In this document: positions 12,701 through 24,359 of the stretch, piece by piece | Layout: every line of letters starts with the position of its first letter | Position numbering within the stretch: position 1 is the first letter of the stretch | Assembly: GCA_036245525.1 (NCBI GenBank) | Contig: BTPG01000006.1 | Coordinates: forward strand, 74,940,727 to 75,004,726 | DNA length: 64,000 nucleotides | DNA from: Semisulcospira habei | Lineage: Eukaryota > Mollusca > Gastropoda > Semisulcospiridae | Reading direction: 5' to 3' | Translations under genes and position numbers: made by a program | The notes under the pieces: model-generated | Databases searched by the model: none | Told to the model about the DNA's origin: nothing | The model's input: only the letters and a program-made list of their open reading frames with translations

Positions 12701-13145
12701 TGGAAATTAAAATGCATAACGTTGATAGCAATAGCAAAAATAAAAAAATTCATCAAATCCGAACATCCACAAATTCAAACACAAATTCATCCACACTAGC
12801 CTAGACAACCCTTCCGATATCATAGTACCCTGCACAACGACAACGACACTAGACAAAAGAGACAAGTGTTGAATGCGTGATCTAGACCGGTATGTTATTG
12901 TGAAACTTATGGACAACGTAAAATCCAGCCATTGGCCGGGCATATCAAATCAAAATTATTTTGGAAACGAGCTATATAGGCATAATACATGATTCAGCTT
13001 TCTTGACCGAGAGAAACCACTTGAAGTATCTAAGACCGGGCGTGGTTTCAAACACAAGGTATATTTAACTTTAAAGACTGGATACAGCCAGCTACGTCCC
13101 ATCTCCTCCCCCAGGCAAACTTTGTTACCTCATTTTCAAACACTT

Positions 13146-13238
13146 TTAACCCTTTGGCAGTCGGTAGCGCTTTTTGTCGCGTTGATTCCCTCTGCAAGAA
13201 TCATGACAAAAGGCGCTACCGACAGTCAAAAGGTTCTT
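13146..13238. mobile_element. HP-C element, TTAA at left end
   Basis: Starts ttaaccctttggcagtcgg; the arms carry tagcgctttttgtcgcg and the complementary acaaaaggcgctaccgaca. The right terminus is decayed (aaaaggttctt). Termini of the form TTAACCC suggest a piggyBac-type non-autonomous element. Confidence 0.82.
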
Positions 13239-13448
13239 ATAGTACGTCTCAATGTGATTACGATATCCAAACGCTTAAATTTATTCCAACCAAACGTGTA
13301 CATGTGCGTAACAAAAGAAAAGACGACGATGTGATATAATTCACTGAAAACAAGTTTGCAAGATAAGTCTTAACCTGAATGTCCCAGGACTTCCTAAACG
13401 TTCCAGACAATGTCGTAAACCAAATCTCAAAAAGCAAACGACAGATAA

Positions 13449-13490
13449 AATCCTCATACGCGCACGCTGATGAGGATCTATGCCTCTAGT
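13449..13490. repeat. HP-A solo right arm
   Basis: tgaggatctatgcctct is clear; the partner arm is reduced to cctcatacgcg. Confidence 0.55.
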
Positions 13491-13651
13491 CAATGGAATC
13501 AACCGAATAAATAGTACCCAAGAAAACGGTACGATGCAAGCACAATAAGGGTGGAGTAAAGTTTGGGTAATGAGGGTCGCATGCTCAGCATTAACGTCGA
13601 ATGGTCACCACATGTTCAAGAGTCACTAGGGGCTGCGTTGCACAAAAACAC

Positions 13652-13723
13652 AGGCCAGCACACAGCGATATTCATAGAACAGTCGCCCGCGACTTTTCTA
13701 TGAATATCGCCGTGTGCTGGCCT
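13652..13723. repeat. HP-I palindrome fused to an HP-B arm
   Basis: Arms aggccagcacacagcgatat and atatcgccgtgtgctggcct frame a loop around cgcccgcga; one or two mismatches only. Immediately right, 13724-13768 reads like an HP-A end joined to an HP-B right arm (aagccgtaaggtccacaatc), so the locus is a mosaic. Confidence 0.8.
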
Positions 13724-14261
13724 ATGCCTCTGGATCTCACGGTTCCAAGCCGTAAGGTCCACAATCAACAACCACAACAAGACGTTGAAAAGACTATGCC
13801 CTTTGTTTAATTGGGTTTTTTTTTTTCCTTTTCTTTGTGAAGCATAACGGATTCCACAGGATATGTCTGTATAGTACCTACAGAAAAAACAAGTTAACGA
13901 GTCAAATTCCATCTCTTAGGACATGCAACGCAGAATTTTTTTTAACACACTCATGCAATGCCCGTGGGCCTTGTTTCTATTCTGTTGTGTCACCCATTGT
14001 TGCATAGCAAATACAAACTAAGCCAGGAAGTGTTACAAAACAGACAATGGCACGCTCCAGCGTCCATTCCACTGAGTCACAAACATCCGACAAACAAAAC
14101 AAGCACACACCCAAAAAATGGAATGTGAATATTTTCTTTACCAGAATTGCCCGTCTCTGGAAAGAAGTTGAATAATATTAATTTTCCCTGAACACGATTT
14201 TTTTTCAAGAGAAAAAAATGCTAATTTCATCCCACAGTGCGATTACACCAGGATTTGCTGC

Positions 14262-14262
<1 letters not shown>

Positions 14263-14337
<75 letters not shown>
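14263..14337. repeat. (GT)n microsatellite
   Basis: About 74 bp of uninterrupted GT followed by a G-rich stretch. Confidence 0.97.
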
Positions 14338-14879
14338 GGGGGATGGGGGTGGGGGTGGAATGAAGGGGGAACCGTTGGTAATGGCATGAGAATACGTGAA
14401 AAACAAAATGGATTGCTATGCAAAGTAGATCAACAATGCGTACACTACAACAAAATATGACGTGACAATGACTCTTGAACTACACACCTGGCACCCAAAC
14501 AGCTGTATTATATATTATATCATACCGTTAGGGGGGTAAAATCCAAAATCCGATGCGTAGCTATCAGAACCGTGGAGCTCGACACTTGTACATCCCATGT
14601 CGATATGGCGCATTAAGCCCACTGCACGTAACCATGTGGCTGTGCTCTTCGATTTGTGTATCTTCTTTTGCCCAAACGATGATTTTCTACCCTGATGGTG
14701 ATATCAACGACCAGGAAAAAAAATCTTAGACACATTTGGTGACCTCGCTGGGATTCAACAGGAAACAAGAGTAAAGGTAGATTATGCGTTTCTATGGCTT
14801 CAGACAAAGTGGCATGCTCAAAGACAAAAGTACCAAAAATGATCAGAACAGACTTCAGCTTCGCCTAGATTCTTCTTCC

Positions 14880-14990
14880 GCTTCCTCGAAAGTAGCCTCG
14901 CCTGGATTCGAACCTAGCACTAGCAGACTTTGAGTCGGCAAGATAAATGAAGCGACCTCACCACGCGGACACTAGATTGCCGGATCTTGC
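14880..14990 (-). mobile_element. Possible tRNA-derived SINE head
   Basis: On the minus strand, ggttcgaatcc matches the RNA polymerase III B box, and cgcgtggtgaggtcgc about 50 bases upstream could be a diverged A box. The T-stem does not pair properly, so this is not a tRNA gene. No second copy or tail was identified in the window. Confidence 0.35.
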
Positions 14991-15289
14991 ACAACCACGG
15001 CACGGGCCGCCTCCCGTTCACCTGGTTCAACTCAAATCTAACCACCTCCTTTTTGCCCATCACGGTGGTCCTGGGATTCTAAACGGCAGAGGTATTTCTT
15101 GTTAACGGTCACTCACTGCATTCTGGAACCAAGGCAAACCATCTGCAAAGCAGCAAGGATTATAATGAAGCCTAACGTCTGCGGGAAATCGTGATGATTA
15201 ATGCTTCTTCGCGTACCCAATGCATCCGTGTCACTGAGACAGGGTTAATAAAGAGGCGGGGAGTGTGTGTGTGTTGGGGAGGGGGGAGG

Positions 15290-15345
15290 CGGAGGAAGAG
15301 GAGGGAAAGAGAGGGGGGAGGAGGAAGAGGGTGAAAAAGGAGGTA
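15290..15345. repeat. Purine-rich low-complexity tract
   Basis: G/A-only mirror-like sequence (ggaggaagaggagggaaag); could form triplex or G-rich structures. Confidence 0.85.
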
Positions 15346-15531
15346 TCTGGCTTTTAGACTACAATGGAATACTGATGAGGACAATTATATTCTTGGCAAC
15401 GTGATTCGATCCATCCACCTTCAACCCGCACCGTTAGAAACACCCCGTCATACTTTGGAAAAGGACTAACGTCGACAAAACCATCCCTGATGTCCATTAT
15501 TTATCAGTCCCTCAGCCAGCATCAGTCCATC

Positions 15532-15599
15532 TGCAAGAGGCATAGATTCACATAAAACACTGCTTCAGCAGGTGCTCAAGAGAATCCGTGCCTCCTGCT
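15532..15599. repeat. HP-A hairpin
   Basis: tgcaagaggcatagattcac on the left, gagaatccgtgcctcctgc on the right, with a ctgcttcagcag inner stem. Confidence 0.8.
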
Positions 15600-15796
15600 T
15601 GAATAATACACATTTCCGACGGTGATAGCGACAGGGATCTAAGCGTAAGAGTGTGATTGTGCGAGGCTAGGCGAGAGAAACAATGCAAGCTTGCGCAGAC
15701 AACGGTTCTCCACCCCCATTCCAAACAACTGCTCCCCCCGGCGTAACACAGGAAGGTGCAACCCCTCGTCACACATTGCTCTGCAAATGTACCCCG

Positions 15797-15839
15797 CCAC
15801 CCCCCCCCCCCCCCCCACCTTTAAAAAAAAAAAAAAAAA
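15797..15839. repeat. Poly-C / poly-A tract
   Basis: A C run followed within a few bases by an A run; the same C-then-A pattern recurs at 34640 and 52549. Confidence 0.95.
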
Positions 15840-16185
15840 GGCCAGTTCTTCCATCAGCAGGCTGTATAGATTCTCAAGAGCTCTCACCGCCGGGCGCAGG
15901 GCTCCATGAAATTTCAGTCACACCCTCACACTGAAATGGGGATCGGACACTCTTTTCTCTTCAGACATTAGAAGTTCGTCGGCATTCAAGTCATAGCTCA
16001 TAGCCAGTATCGTACATCTGCAAGAGTCGTATATTCTCATCAGCCCCTGCAGACGAAATAGTTCGGTAAAATCTTCGCTACGTTCTGGTTGAATCAACCA
16101 AATGGGATCAAGATCGGAAACTCGTCAGTCCGGGAAGTCGTTGGGGTTTAAGTAATGTATACCTGTAACTCGGTACAGACCTCGT

Positions 16186-16252
16186 GCAGAAGGCATAGAT
16201 TCTCATGAGGCCCTGCAGCCGCAGGGCCTCATGAGAATCTACGCCTCTTGCT
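16186..16252. repeat. HP-A hairpin, near-perfect
   Basis: gattctcatgaggccctgc and gcagggcctcatgagaatc pair exactly around the loop agc region; outer parts gcagaaggcata and tacgcctcttgc differ slightly. Confidence 0.9.
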
Positions 16253-16620
16253 TAAAAAAGAAATTGCCCTTTTCAACCCATCAGACGAATGACGTTCCGT
16301 CGCCAGTGACGTGTGCTGACTACCATTCGTTTTGGCTGTTTGAAACGCAAATGATGCTGGACTGAATTTCACGTACCGCATACGACCTTGCGTAAGTGGA
16401 GGTTGTAATTTCGAACAGGTGCAAATGAGACCATTTCGGTTGTAACGTACTCTTGTAAAGTGGTTTCAGGCCACCGTGCAACTTTCCAATTATAACACAA
16501 GGCACAGGGTTTTTCAAGGACGAGCTGGGTACGGAAATGAAAGAATCTTTCCCCCTCAAGTTGTTCTGTGTATAATTAGCAAATAGCGGGGATGGAAATT
16601 CTTTCGGCATTCAGTCCTGA

Positions 16621-16712
16621 GGTCGACGAATGTGGGACTTGTCCCCTAAAGACAACCTAACAGTTTAGGGGTCACATCGACCATGATAACTAAGAGGTGG
16701 TGCCAGAACAGC
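16621..16712. repeat. HP-D solo arm with short inverted repeat
   Basis: tcgaccatgataactaagag and ggtggtgccagaacagc are an HP-D left arm without its partner. A separate stem, gtcccctaaa and tttaggggtcaca, lies just left. Confidence 0.6.
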
Positions 16713-17222
16713 CCTGTTCCCAATGCGAAGGCGTTCACGGGACAGAAAGTCTACCAACTATTTCACGGGCTCTGAAGGAGCTACGTTGGATCAATGTATT
16801 GTACTAAAACCTATGACGAATTTATCTACTTCGTTCCACAACGAAACACCACACATTTCTTTCTTTTCTCCCTCACTACATCAAATAAGACTTGACAGAC
16901 ATTCCGAGGGATCCTTTCTACACAACAACATAACTCCTTTTTTGGAAGTTGCACTTTAAATTTATTTTCTCTGCAAAACGATGTTGACCAAACCCCTTCG
17001 AGTTGTATTTCCATGATACTGCCCAATTTCCATTCAAATCAGTTCATAAAAAAGGGATCCATTGAGACCATGCAATTGTGGCATATGTAGCACGATCAAG
17101 GTAAGTGTGTTATGAAGAAACTCTCCACAAAGATCTTGTTCAGAGATATTTATCCCGAGCAAGCATCGCATTCTGGACTTGAATTCTTTCATCTTAAGAC
17201 ACAAATGTGGCTACATTTTGTC

Positions 17223-17288
17223 ACAAGAGGCACAGATTCTCATAAGCCCCTGCTGCAGCAGGGGCTTCTGAGAATCTGTGCCTCTTGC
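17223..17288. repeat. HP-A hairpin, near-perfect
   Basis: caagaggcacagattctcat and its complement agaatctgtgcctcttg surround the exact palindrome gcccctgctgcaggggc-like core. One or two mismatches. Confidence 0.9.
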
Positions 17289-17514
17289 AGATGGAAGTTT
17301 TGCCTTGGAGACTGCGTTTGACAGGCGCATCTTCATCAAATACAAACGGACAATCCCAAAGCTAACATCATCGTTTGTTTTTTTTTAGAGGTTTCTTCAA
17401 CCTCTGCGTACAAGAGAGCGAAGGTACGCACGCAGCAAAGAACATATCTCTATATGAGACTGAAGTTTCTGTATGTTAGAAACTTATTTTCTTTCTTTTC
17501 TTTTTATTTTTAGT

Positions 17515-17552
17515 GGTGGGGGGGGGGGGGGTGAGGGGGGGGGGGGGGTGAG
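17515..17552. repeat. G-rich tract
   Basis: Two G runs split by gtga; a candidate G-quadruplex on the plus strand. Confidence 0.85.
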
Positions 17553-18009
17553 GGCGTGCCGCCATGAAAGAAGGCTCAAGGGAGGTTTCACCATAGCAGA
17601 AAAAAAAACACACTTATAAACGGATGCATAACGTAAAACCTACGAGTGTGTGTAACGTAAAATTTGATTCTGATGACGTCATGCCACAAATATCTGAATA
17701 TACTCTCAGGTAAAAAAAAATACAGTCATTCAATTTTCAAGATACCTTATTAATCCCATAAACGGCAAACTACGAGGTCTGGTGCACACCAAGAAACATT
17801 CACTTTCAGCCTCTAACTACACATGATCGCTCATTCTACACGACTTACGACATCGTATCACATTTTCAAATGTTATATCAAATGTTATATCAACAAATGT
17901 ATCTATATTTCTTTAGTTTAAAAACAAAAACAAAAACAGTAACCCTATTTGCATTGAGAAAACTGTCGTATTTTTGCTAATGGGTCACGGATTATGGAAA
18001 TTAAGTCAA

Positions 18010-18110
18010 TGCGCACTTGTCTCCCTGAATCGAGGAGACAACCAGTGTGCATCAGGTGATGTTGCTGTTTAATTAATCGGCCAAGACAACCAGTGTGCAC
18101 CTGATGCAGG
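18010..18110. repeat. HP-F derivative with nested inverted and direct repeats
   Basis: cacttgtctccctg pairs with gaggagacaaccagtgtg. The block agacaaccagtgtgca is then repeated at 18083-18098, and gcatcaggtg pairs with cacctgatgc. This suggests rearrangement of an HP-F copy. Confidence 0.65.
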
Positions 18111-18179
18111 GCTTTTACGGAATCTGTCTCTTGAGACCGGGTGACAGGACTTCTTCTAAGGCAACCCTCTGCAGATCAA

Positions 18180-18545
18180 AGACATGTTGGTAACTCAGGT
18201 GTCAGGAGAAAACAACAACACACGGAAGTGGACCCCATCTCTACCTCCATGAGCCTTTGCCGCCTGCAGCAGCGGTTCATGAGAACCTATGCTTCAATAC
18301 GGGTCAAAGGGGCTGTGTGCAACACTGCTATAAGGTAAAACTAATTAAACCGAAGGAATTTCGGTCACTCAGGTGTGAGCAGAAAGCAACGATACAGGGA
18401 AATAAACCAATTCTGTGCCAGCCAGAGGCGTTTATCTTCATGAAAATCTATGCTTCTTGGGGCTTGGCTTAGGCACTTGGGCGAGGCTTTCCGGATCGGC
18501 CGAGGGCATGTTGGTCACTTAGGCGTTAGGAGGAAGCAGGTCAGG
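18180..18545. repeat. Diverged tandem repeat of ~150-175 bp with HP-A remnants
   Basis: A block resembling ggtcactcaggtgtgagcag occurs near 18186, 18362 and 18511. Between them lie partial HP-A arms (18246-18297 and 18420-18465), each ending near ctatgctt. Confidence 0.6.
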
Positions 18546-19072
18546 TGACTGTTTGTCGCGTTTTTTCACACCTGTGTACCATCCCCTCCCGCCTGTACTC
18601 TACAAGAAGGGAAAACAAAAACACCATGTTCAAGCAAGAAAAGGGGACAATACAAACTCAAGTGGACATTCTCTCGCCTTTTTTGGAACACCCCGAGAGA
18701 CTGGCTTCCAACTCCAACAAACCACAAAAATACAGTGCTAGGAGTAAGCTCGCTCGACCTATTTCTCTTCATTTACTTTAAACACCATCTGGTCTTCAAA
18801 GAAGATCAGACGGAATTCCAGCAATGTCTCACCGCCCATTTAAAAAGACTGTTGTCCCAGTTTTCCAAAGTTCATGGAAACGTCATTTCTTGTTCTATCG
18901 AACATCTTCTCTGGAAGAGGAACAGGCCATCGGAAATTGCCGCTTACGACGCTGAGGGTGGCGTTTTAATCATTCCACAAGTGTTTTCTGGTGGCCAAAA
19001 GTGTCAGCAACCCGTGTCAGTTTATCAGTATTTGATTATGCTCAACGCAAACGTACGATTCATTGGTCATGG

Positions 19073-19076
19073 TGTG

Positions 19077-19121
<45 letters not shown>

Positions 19122-19154
19122 GTGCGTGCGTGTGTGCGTGCGTGTGTGCGTGTG

Positions 19155-19187
<33 letters not shown>

Positions 19188-19203
19188 GCGCGCGCGCGTG
19201 TTG
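19073..19203. repeat. GT/GTGC microsatellite ending in CG
   Basis: GT repeats grade into gtgcgtgc and then cgcgcgcg, another Z-DNA-prone tract. Confidence 0.95.
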
Positions 19204-19439
19204 GTGTATGAGTAGGTGAGTGCGTGCTCTCAACTTCTCCCTCCTCGCCCCCCCACCCCACCCCCAAATCCCCCCTCCCCGAACAAAAGCGGCTTAAGCA
19301 TCCATGTTCTTTTTTGTCGAATTTCATGGTACAATACCTCCAATAAAACCTACAAATCTGCGGACTTCCTCTTTTCCACAAACTGTTTTCAGGTCGGTCG
19401 CACCTGTCTGTCACACCTTCATACAATCAATGGCTGCAA

Positions 19440-19840
19440 TTGATTGATTGATTGTTTGTACATTGCTTAACGTCCCGACAGCAACAAGGCTTTCTCAGGA
19501 CGTGCCTGCACTGCTTGTGGAAATAAAAATAAACAGAATATTGAATGTATGTCGCCAGCCGGTCCAATACGTTAAATAAACCTACCATATGGGGCTTAAA
19601 TAAAGCTAAGACCATTTAGCAACACACATCCAATATCAAGAGCTACAGGCAGCGCAGACAGTAGGGAGAGTTTAAAATAGGAAAATACAGGTGAATGGAC
19701 CACGGGTAGACAGAAACACATGCCCCAGAATAGAGAGGAAAACCCACCCTGTGGGGCTGCCCAGGGTGACCCTGGGAACTAAAAAGTAGTTAACCCCACC
19801 CAAGTCCCCCAGGGTAGACCCGGGTGGGGGGGGGGGGGAT
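19440..19840 (-). mobile_element. Possible SINE-like repeat with (CAAT)n tail
   Basis: On the minus strand the segment ends gacgttaagcaatgtac followed by a CAAT repeat tail (19440-19455 on the plus strand). This resembles terminal modules I associate with mollusc SINEs, from memory and without a search. The right part (19745-19835) is rich in accc/gggt blocks. Boundaries and identity are uncertain. Confidence 0.3.
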
Positions 19841-19849
19841 GGCTGCAAT

Positions 19850-20515
19850 TGAAAGAACAGCTGTGTCAGACTAAAACTATTCGGCGGTTACAGCGCTAAA
19901 TTCATTCTTTGGGTTTTGTGGTCAAATGGAAGACTGACAAGTTCCATTTGTGATTCTTTTTCGTTTGAGCGAGTCACAATAGACATAAAGGTGTCTCTTT
20001 AGTGGCTATCAAATCAGCATACTGCATAGCAGATTAACGTGATACTGAATATTTCTTATCATAATATATTCTACTTATCTATTCCATATTTATATTTGAG
20101 TAATCACCTCTACACACCGTGAGCCACTGTGACACCATCAACGTACATATGGTAACAGTAAACTCATAACCGGAAGTACTGCAACATACCTTCTTAGTAA
20201 AGTATCCTACTCGGGAAACGTCGCATAACGCAATGTGCCAATACTGCCCGACATTTATTCCATGCATTATCTTTAAAGCTTAAAAAGACAAAAAAGAAGA
20301 CGGAAGAAATTGCACCAAACTTACAAAACCGACATAACGCCGGCCCCTTCAAAGGCATCCGCAAACACACACATCCTGCGTAATGCTAGTCAAGTGACAG
20401 CTTGCATAACGTAACGTGCCAAAGCTAGCGGACAATCCGTGCATTATTTTCCACCACGGTAACACGACATTCTTCGTCAAAGGAAATAAAACGAAAGCAG
20501 ACGGAGACGATTCTG
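19850..20515. other. No gene seen
   Basis: No recurring hairpin and no credible frame. A short phrase (cataacg, aacgtgcca) recurs near 20225 and 20405, suggesting an old duplication. Confidence 0.4.
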
Positions 20516-20518
20516 ATC

Positions 20519-20563
20519 AGCTAGAGACATAGATTATCATGGGCCCCTGCAAATGCCTCTTGA
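20519..20563. repeat. HP-A hairpin, internally deleted
   Basis: Left arm tagagacatagattatcatg joins directly to the terminal atgcctcttg. Confidence 0.6.
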
Positions 20564-20670
20564 ACACTAAGGTGGGGGTGGGACAAACACCTAATCATAT
20601 CTAAAGTTTTTTCATCGAAGAAGCATAGATAGATGCCTTACAGAAAATGGTGAAGTTTTCAAAACCTGCG

Positions 20671-20737
20671 ACAGAAATATGCTCTCACGGGTCCCTGTGG
20701 CTGCAAGCGCATATGAGAACCCGTGCCCCCTGCAGAC
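20671..20737. repeat. HP-A hairpin variant
   Basis: ctctcacgggtccctgtgg on the left and catatgagaacccgtgcc on the right. The stem has compensating changes (cgggt/acccg) not seen in other copies. Confidence 0.72.
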
Positions 20738-20861
20738 GGAAGGAAATATATAAGCGACTGACCAGAGTCGTTACTTCCTGCCACGAGCCTGTCAAAGTTT
20801 CCCCAGAGGGACAAGAACAAAGTCCATCCCGAGAACAGGGGTAAAAGTAAATGTTCCTTGC

Positions 20862-20932
20862 CCCAGAGGCACATATCCCCATGAGCCCCTGCAGGATGCT
20901 GGGGCTCATTTGGATCCATGCCTTTTGCAGAC
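20862..20932. repeat. HP-A hairpin
   Basis: ccagaggcacatatccccat, inner stem agcccctgca/ggggct, and right end gatccatgccttttgc. Confidence 0.8.
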
Positions 20933-21021
20933 AGAAAGAGGTTTAACATTCCGCTGTGCCTCTTTCAGATCTACGGACAGAAGTCATCCAGAGGGAAGAA
21001 GTAAAAAGCTGGTCTTTGCCA

Positions 21022-21090
21022 CCAAGAGGCATAGATCCTCATGAGCCTCTGCAAGCTTCAGGGGATCGTGAGGATCTATGCCTCTTGCAG
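21022..21090. repeat. HP-A hairpin
   Basis: caagaggcatagatcctcat and gtgaggatctatgcctcttg pair almost completely; the inner stem is less regular. Confidence 0.88.
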
Positions 21091-21099
21091 ACGGAGAAG

Positions 21100-21920
21100 A
21101 GGGCTTGGCTGGACTATAATATAGGAAGGGACACTGTCAACACTGGAAAGCATGGGCCATATCCTTGTGGTATATGTCCGTTGCCGTTACGTGTGCACTG
21201 TAATGCGGTGAATGCCAAAGATCATGTCCCAAAGGAAGATTTATATTGTGTGCTGTGATCACAAACAAAACCATATCAGTCAATACTCTCATGTTTAAAG
21301 AAATCGGAAACTAGAGTTTTTCATGCACTAGCAATCGCTGAAAGGAAAAAAAAGTAGGGTAGATAGGGTTAAAAATATGTGTCGAGCAGGCATTCTTTTT
21401 TTTAGCAACCATCTGCAGCATATGTAATTCTAAATTGAACGGACTATTTCTGTAGTGTAAGCCACACTACTCTCGCTAGAGAAATGAACGTTTTGTATGT
21501 TTTTTCACTGGGTATGAAAAAAGACTTACGTATATGCAGGATCTAATTTTTTTTTTAAAAAAAAGCTCCAGTGTGAATCTTAAAAACAGGCGATTTTGTT
21601 GAAACATTTGATTTAAGTAGTGCAAATAGTTACATGATTTTGATTCCATAGTCAAAACTGCATACGAAAATTGGTCATTTTTGTGAAACAAAATATGGCT
21701 TGAAATACGTTGTAAGTAGTGACAATAACAACATGAGTTACGCGGCCTTTGCAATACCGGAAACTAAGCAACAAGGAACTTCGCGGGACATCTGAAATCC
21801 CTTTACTCTTCCGAGATACGCAAACGATTCAACTTACGTTATGCGATAAGCTTTTGGGTGTAGAACTCTATGAAATATAACGGTTGTAATACATGGATAT
21901 ACATCTGTGCTAGTGTATCA
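21100..21920. other. No gene seen
   Basis: AT-rich sequence with short frames only; an inverted tttttttttaaaaaaaa occurs near 21550. Confidence 0.4.
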
Positions 21921-21922
21921 TT

Positions 21923-21975
21923 CTACACATTACGGTTTGAGGCCGCAAGTTCCAAAATCACACCCCAGCAATCAT
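21923..21975. repeat. HP-B solo right arm
   Basis: gaggccgcaagttccaaaat followed by cacaccccagca; the left arm is missing. Confidence 0.65.
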
Positions 21976-21996
21976 GTATGTACGGTCGATTTCACT

Positions 21997-22190
21997 TTAC
22001 TCCTTGACTGCCGTGGAAAGTCAACTGCAAGAGGTATAGATCCTCATGAGCCCCCGCAGTTGCGGGGGCTCATGAGGATCTATGCCTCTTGCTGAAACCA
22101 CTGTGTCTCCACGTTCCTTTGTCGCTGGGGATCTCTGACGTTGAATTTACAGTGATTTACAATCAGCGTCCACTGGCAGTGAAGAGGTAA
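21997..22190. mobile_element. HP-A in a degenerate TTAA-type shell
   Basis: Outer ends ttactccttgactgcc and ggcagtgaagaggtaa are inverted repeats of the piggyBac-like shell, with TTAA mutated at both ends. The hairpin at 22026-22093 is near-perfect around agcccccgcagttgcggggg. Confidence 0.85.
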
Positions 22191-22219
22191 AAATAAGGCT
22201 CGATATAACAGAAGTCAGG

Positions 22220-22408
22220 TTAACCCATTCAGCCCTGACGCACTACAGTAGGAGATGGGTCGACCATGATAATTCAAGGGTAGTGCCAGATTAGCACTGC
22301 CCTTGGATTATCATGGTCGATCCATCTTCTGCAACAGGTGCATAGTCGTTAGATGACGCCTCCAAAATTTGAGAAGTACGTGCGCCGGGCTGAATGTTAT
22401 GAGCTAAC
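22220..22408. mobile_element. HP-D element, TTAA at left end
   Basis: Begins ttaacccattcagccctga and ends with gccgggctgaatg, its inverted partner, followed by a decayed terminus. The central stem has tcgaccatgataattcaagg and complementary ccttggattatcatggtcga. The open frame 22291-22704 on the minus strand enters this element and is not treated as a gene. Confidence 0.87.
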
Positions 22409-23069
22409 AAAGCATTTTGGAAGTCCGAGCTACACTCTTCAATCATAACCAACCACGAATGTCGAGGGTTCCCTAAAATCACCATACTTCCTAGTAACCG
22501 AAGTTCCCTGTATTTAGCGTGGCCAGTGAGAAGGTTAGTAACCAGAGGTTTACCTAGGGTAGGTTCTGTGAAGGCAAAGTCAGACTTCGACTTGAAGGAC
22601 ACAAGTTCCATGACAGCTGCTATCTTGATGCGCCCAATGCTATGTAACCGATAGTATATCCAAGATACGGCACACAAAACGGGTTTCTCAAAGCCTATGT
22701 ACACACAAGTGATGCTGTTTCATCTTATCTGCCCTCAAGATCTGTAGTTGTAACAAGTCATGAGCATGTTTTCGTTGAACATCTTATTTTCCTAAATATC
22801 TATTAAAGGAAATTATTTCAAAATGACGGGTTAATTCACCTTCACTGCAGTCAAGAATATGTGGTTGTTCTCAGTCGTGGTCATGTGCACAGCTGACCTA
22901 CTGTTGACCACAGATTCCAGAAATCCACACTGACATGATAGACGGCAGTTTCCAAATCCCACAAAGAAGAGCCTGGAAACTGTACACAGACATATATGAT
23001 AACCAAAAGCACAATGTACATTCCTGAGCAGACCACCTCACGGCTTGCAGGACACATTTAAGCCATAAT

Positions 23070-23245
23070 TTAACCACTTCATGCCGAGAAATACTGAGCA
23101 CGACCCAACTGCAAGAGGCGTAGATCCTCATGAGCCCCCGCAACTGCGGGGGCTCATGATGAGCAATGCCTCTTGCTGAAATCATGTAGTATCCATATGC
23201 CTTTGCAAAAACACAATCTGCCGCCACTTGCAGTGAAGGGGTTAA
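23070..23245. mobile_element. HP-A in TTAA shell
   Basis: TTAA at both ends (23070-23073 and 23242-23245), termini ttaaccacttcatgccg and gcagtgaaggggttaa. Hairpin at 23109-23177 with core gagcccccgcaactgcgggg. About 176 bp, shorter on the left than the ~215-bp copies. Confidence 0.88.
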
Positions 23246-23249
23246 GCAG

Positions 23250-24160
23250 TACACATTTAAGCCGCAATTCCCCAAGGTAAGACAGTGTAGGAAAGTTAAA
23301 ACAGTGAAAGAACGTCGTTTACAACGCGTTGTCACGGGCTGCGCGAAGAAAACTTTTCGTAACAACTAGCACAACGCCTTTCAATACGAAAATGGCAGGT
23401 AATTAATCACATATGGTCTTCACCCACAGTCAATAGAACGCCAAGACAGCTGAATATATCCACAGAACTACATACATAGCTAGCTGTACCGACAATAGCC
23501 GTTCTAACTCTACATGCTCGAGGGGCGTGTATCGTGTCGCCTGGGACCTGCCAAGACCGTGAAAGATCGCGTGTGAATAGTCACATCACATGACTGTTCT
23601 CGTTGTCAGGAATCCATACATCAAATCATGTATTTGTACCATCAGCAATCGTAAACGCAATGGTGACTGTCGTATTTATTCCTAACTGCTGTACTGCGAG
23701 GCTCAAAAGAGTAACCTTGAATTTGGGCAATCGGGCACACCATCGTCAGAATCATTTATTCTACTATGATAAACCAAGGAAGCGACTTTTATCCTGGCGT
23801 CTCACCATGCACACAACAAATACGTCAAATCCATACAGGTATCACGGTCGACCGACTTTCGGTACGGGTTCTGATCCACGCATCACACCACTTCTACCTT
23901 CTAAATGGTCACAGATAGAATACAAATCGCCGTGAGGCATATATCTTCCTCACGGTGAAGTGAAAGGAATCTATTTGTCAATCTATTTGTCATGGGCATG
24001 ACAGGACCGCGACAGTTGCATTATAGTCGTCAGACACTGGACACTATGGCCAACGCTTACAAAGACCCTTGCATCACACCTCTGATACAACTACCACGCA
24101 CTGACTTCAATCCTTAAAGCGCCCTCCGTCTAAAAAGAATAGATGAGGCTGGTCACTACG
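23250..24160. other. No gene seen
   Basis: Unique-looking sequence; small gtcacatcacatgac palindrome near 23579-23593. No supported exon. Confidence 0.4.
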
Positions 24161-24166
24161 ACAAAA

Positions 24167-24225
24167 AGAGGCGTACATTCCCATAAGCCCATGCTGCGTT
24201 AATGTCTCCTCAGAACCTAAGTCGT
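24167..24225. repeat. HP-A remnant
   Basis: aagaggcgtacattcccataagccc keeps family order in the left arm (first 20 bases clear); the right arm is nearly lost. Confidence 0.45.
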
Positions 24226-24359
24226 CTTTAGACATACAGGGGTTGACTCTGGTAATTATCATATCTACACATCGTAACAGATAAAATGATGACCTCTTAC
24301 GTTTAACAGATACTGACCGTCACAGCAAGTCTGCAATGAATTTCTCGACAAACTTCCAT

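Noticed and set aside
14880..14990. tRNA gene on the minus strand
   Set aside because: A B-box-like motif is present, but T-stem and acceptor pairing fail; at best a SINE head.
22291..22704. 137-codon minus-strand open frame
   Set aside because: Its C-terminal part is the HP-D element (the same peptide QILE-S-NDY-PVA appears from 54664), and the remainder has no recognisable motif.
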